DNA from: CAYPOY01 sp964412395
GTDB taxonomy: Bacteria > Chloroflexota > Anaerolineae > B4-G1
Direction: 5' to 3'
Length of the DNA: 16,391 nucleotides
Assembly (NCBI GenBank): GCA_964412395.1
Contig: CAYPOY010000094.1
Location: 1-16,391 of the forward strand
Made by a program: the position numbers and the translations under genes. This document shows, one piece after another, positions 14,486 through 16,391 of the stretch (position 1 is the first letter of the stretch; each line of letters starts with the position of its first letter). The notes under the pieces were generated by a model. The model was not told the origin of the DNA, searched no databases, and saw only the letters and a program-made list of their open reading frames with translations.

Positions 14486-16084
14486 ATGAAACTGTTGCAG
14501 CGTTGGTCGCTTTTAATTTGGTTGTGTGTGCTGTGCGTCGTGGCTGCCTGCGCGCACCCTGCACCGGAGCCACTACCCGTGGAGAGCAGGGCCACCGGTA
14601 AGACAGAGGCTTCCGCACCAGCCCTCCTTGTGACAATTCCTACTCTGGTTTCCTCTCCTTCTCCCGCCTACCCTGGCATCTATACGGGCACGCCCACTCC
14701 TAACCCGACGCCCGCCGGTCGCTCGGACGGCACGAGTGTGGAGTCATACGTGGTGCAGCCCGGTGAAACGCTGAGCCTGATCGCCGCCGTGTTTGGCTGC
14801 ACCGTCGCTGAGATCACCTCTGCTAACGGCCTGGCCGACGCGGACAGCATCCGCACCGGCCAGACGCTCATCATCCCCGTCACTGCCACTGAGACAGGCC
14901 CGGCCCTCAAACTCATCCCCGATAGCGAACTGGTCTACGGCCCGGCCTACATCCACTTCGACCTGGCGGGCTTCGTGGCCAGGCAGGAGGGCTACCTGGC
15001 GGACTACACTGAGGAGGTTGAAGATCGCCTGCTCACAGGGACGGAGATCGTCCAACTCGTATCGCAGCGCTTCAGCGTGGGACCACGGGTGCTGCTGGCG
15101 TTGCTGGAATTGCGGGCCGGGTGGGTCACTCAGCCACAGCCCGCCGACGGGACGCTCGTCTACCCGCTGGGTCACGTGCAAGAGTACTACGAGGGGCTGT
15201 TCCAGCAATTGAGTTGGGCGGCGGTACGGCTCAATGAAGGCTATTACGGCTGGAAGCGGGGCGACCGCACGACAGTGCGCCTGGCCGATGGGAACCGCGC
15301 TGCCATCACACCGGGGCTCAATCCGGGCACCGCCGGGGTGCAGAACTGCCTGGCCGAACTATCTGCCAATTGGGACGAATGGTGGGCGCTGACCGGCCCT
15401 CCCCCCCCTTCATCCCCCCCATTGGGGGGGGGAGCAGGCCCCGACGGCTTCCTATCCACCTACGAGCGCCTCTTCGGCAATCCCTTCGCCTACACGGTGG
15501 ACCCGCTGGTGCCGCCTGACCTGGTACAGCCAGAGTTGCGGTTGCCGTGGGAGTTTGGGCACACGTGGTACCTGACCGGCGGCCCGCACGGGGGCTGGGG
15601 GAACGGCAGTGGTCGCGCCGCGCTCGACTTCGTGCCAGGCGACAAGTTGCTGGGCTGCGCACCCTCGACCGCGTGGGTCACGGCCGCCGCGCCGGGGCGG
15701 GTGCTGCGCAGCGAGAACGGCGAGGTGGTGGTGGACCTGGACGGCGATGGCTTTGAGCAGAGCGGCTGGGTGCTGCTCTACTTACACATCTACGCCGAGG
15801 GCCGCGTCGAATCAGGCACGTACCTGCAGCGCGGGCAGCGCATTGGACATCCCTCTTGCGAGGGCGGGGTCTCCGACGCGACGCATCTTCACTTCGCCCG
15901 CCGCTACAACGGCGAGTGGATCCCCGCTGGCAGCGGGCCGGTGACGCTGGTGCTTTCGGGGTGGGTGGCCCACGAGGACGTGATGCCCTACGATGGCACG
16001 CTGACCCGCGGCGACGAGGTGCGCATCGCTCGCGAGTGCTGGGACGACGACGTCAACGGCCTGGTTTCCGACAACGGGCCTTAA
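14486..16084 (+). CDS. LysM domain / M23 peptidase lipoprotein
   Basis: 532 aa from ATG 14486; a GTG three bases earlier is possible, with GGAGGG at 14469-14474 serving either. The N-terminus is a lipoprotein signal with VAAC lipobox (Cys22), followed by a Pro/Thr/Ser-rich linker to about 85. Residues 86-131 are a LysM domain (YVVQPGETLSLIAAVFGCTV, ANGL, GQTLIIP), which binds peptidoglycan. Residues about 185-300 form a helical region (RVLLALLELRAGWV, QLSWAAVRLNEGYYGW) that I know only from similar LysM-M23 proteins. Residues 355-495 are an M23 (LytM) zinc peptidase: GGPH (His368), ALDF (Asp381), LYLHI (His434) and THLHFA (His467, His469). The usual HxxxD spacing is stretched to 13. It probably cleaves or remodels cell-wall peptides outside the membrane. 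A palindromic repeat adds residues about 305-318. Confidence 0.88.
   Translation: MKLLQRWSLLIWLCVLCVVAACAHPAPEPLPVESRATGKTEASAPALLVTIPTLVSSPSPAYPGIYTGTPTPNPTPAGRSDGTSVESYVVQPGETLSLIAAVFGCTVAEITSANGLADADSIRTGQTLIIPVTATETGPALKLIPDSELVYGPAYIHFDLAGFVARQEGYLADYTEEVEDRLLTGTEIVQLVSQRFSVGPRVLLALLELRAGWVTQPQPADGTLVYPLGHVQEYYEGLFQQLSWAAVRLNEGYYGWKRGDRTTVRLADGNRAAITPGLNPGTAGVQNCLAELSANWDEWWALTGPPPPSSPPLGGGAGPDGFLSTYERLFGNPFAYTVDPLVPPDLVQPELRLPWEFGHTWYLTGGPHGGWGNGSGRAALDFVPGDKLLGCAPSTAWVTAAAPGRVLRSENGEVVVDLDGDGFEQSGWVLLYLHIYAEGRVESGTYLQRGQRIGHPSCEGGVSDATHLHFARRYNGEWIPAGSGPVTLVLSGWVAHEDVMPYDGTLTRGDEVRIARECWDDDVNGLVSDNGP
15400..15436. repeat. Palindromic repeat with C and G runs inserted in the peptidase gene
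   Basis: C8 (15401-15408), TTCAT, C7 (15414-15420), ATT, G9 (15424-15432). The C7/G7 part is a perfect hairpin. It is read in frame as PPPPSSPPLGGGAG between the helical region and the M23 domain. The runs are slippage-prone, and a one-base change would remove the catalytic domain. Confidence 0.7.
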
Positions 16085-16102
16085 CCCCCCCCTTGTGCGA
16101 AT

Positions 16103-16129
16103 GTAGGACAAGTTGGCAACTTGTTCTAC
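16103..16129. repeat. Palindrome between convergent genes, overlapping a stop codon
   Basis: GTAGGACAAGTT, a GGC loop and AACTTGTTCTAC form a 12-bp stem with one mismatched pair. It sits 18 bases past the LysM-M23 stop and contains the TAG stop (16128-16126) of the opposite ferredoxin gene. It may end both transcripts, but neither side has a T run, so it is at least as likely a dispersed repeat. Confidence 0.55.
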
Positions 16130-16391
16130 TTGCCGAATTCCTCGCGCAGTGCGTCACGGTCGGCCGCAGCGGGCACGTACTCGCTCGTCAAGCGGATGGC
16201 CCCCTGGCGGCAGACGTCTTGACACTGCCCACAGTAGGCGCAGCGATCGTGGTAGTGGATCAGCCGAAACTCCTCGCGGCTCTCGCGCTCCAGTTCCAGC
16301 GCAAAGGCCGGGCAATCGCGCACGCACAACCCACAGCCTATGCACAGTGCAGGCTCGATGGTCACCTTGCCCCGGAAGTAGGGGGGCAACT
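16126..16391 (-). CDS. 2[4Fe-4S] ferredoxin-like subunit, C-terminal part (runs off right edge)
   Basis: At least 87 residues. A TTG at 16389 could be the start, but the frame is open to the edge and the family usually has 20 or more residues before this point, so I treat it as partial. Two full cluster motifs are present: CIGCGLCVRDCP and CAYCGQCQDVCR (Cys 16, 19, 22, 26 and 50, 53, 56, 60 counted from the TTG). The context YFRGKVTIEPALCIGC, the IHYHDRC lead and a C-terminal LTSEYVPAAADRDAL match NuoI/HycF/EchF-type subunits, which pass electrons within complex I or group 4 membrane hydrogenases. That complex would lie beyond the right edge (inference). The gene ends inside a palindrome. Confidence 0.85.
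   Translation of the reverse strand, partial: LPPYFRGKVTIEPALCIGCGLCVRDCPAFALELERESREEFRLIHYHDRCAYCGQCQDVCRQGAIRLTSEYVPAAADRDALREEFGK

Overview
The window is GC-rich bacterial DNA that looks like a Chloroflexota genome, probably Anaerolineae-like. That placement is inference from three things: large secreted FN3 proteins with a LYLPLVLHNY-type N-terminal motif, LysM/M23 lipoproteins, and many short palindromic repeats scattered between and inside genes. No 16S gene or other marker is present to confirm it.

Layout. (1) 1-6969, minus strand: a giant secreted FN3 protein (2024 aa) with a near-consensus promoter, a MITE-like inverted repeat, a likely terminator, then the start of a membrane-anchored alpha-2-macroglobulin-like protein that runs off the left edge. 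(2) 6970-7489: a divergent intergenic region with one good promoter in each direction, hairpins and a 14-bp tandem repeat. (3) 7490-9709, plus strand: one 739-aa polypeptide fusing a cysteine desulfurase (NifS/IscS-type) to selenide, water dikinase (SelD). (4) 9710-10030: a structured MITE-like repeat with three hairpins. (5) 10031-14371, plus strand: a lipoprotein with duplicated domains, a two-domain RNase HI whose second domain has lost catalytic residues, an overlapping 2H phosphoesterase (LigT/ThpR family), a deletion remnant of a uroporphyrinogen-decarboxylase-like gene, and an MFS transporter that starts inside the remnant. (6) 14405-16084, plus strand: a promoter and a LysM-M23 lipoprotein. 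(7) 16126-16391, minus strand: the C-terminal part of an 8-cysteine, 2[4Fe-4S] ferredoxin-like subunit, probably of a complex I or group 4 hydrogenase-type complex lying to the right.

The most notable biology is the desulfurase-SelD fusion, which could release selenium from selenocysteine and phosphorylate it to selenophosphate in one protein. No selA, selB, tRNA-Sec or selenouridine synthase gene is visible, so where the selenophosphate goes cannot be told from this window. Next is the RNase H / pseudo-RNase H / 2H phosphoesterase pair, which may act together on RNA. The rest is cell-envelope biology plus the marks of mobile short repeats, two of which have been absorbed in frame into secreted proteins.
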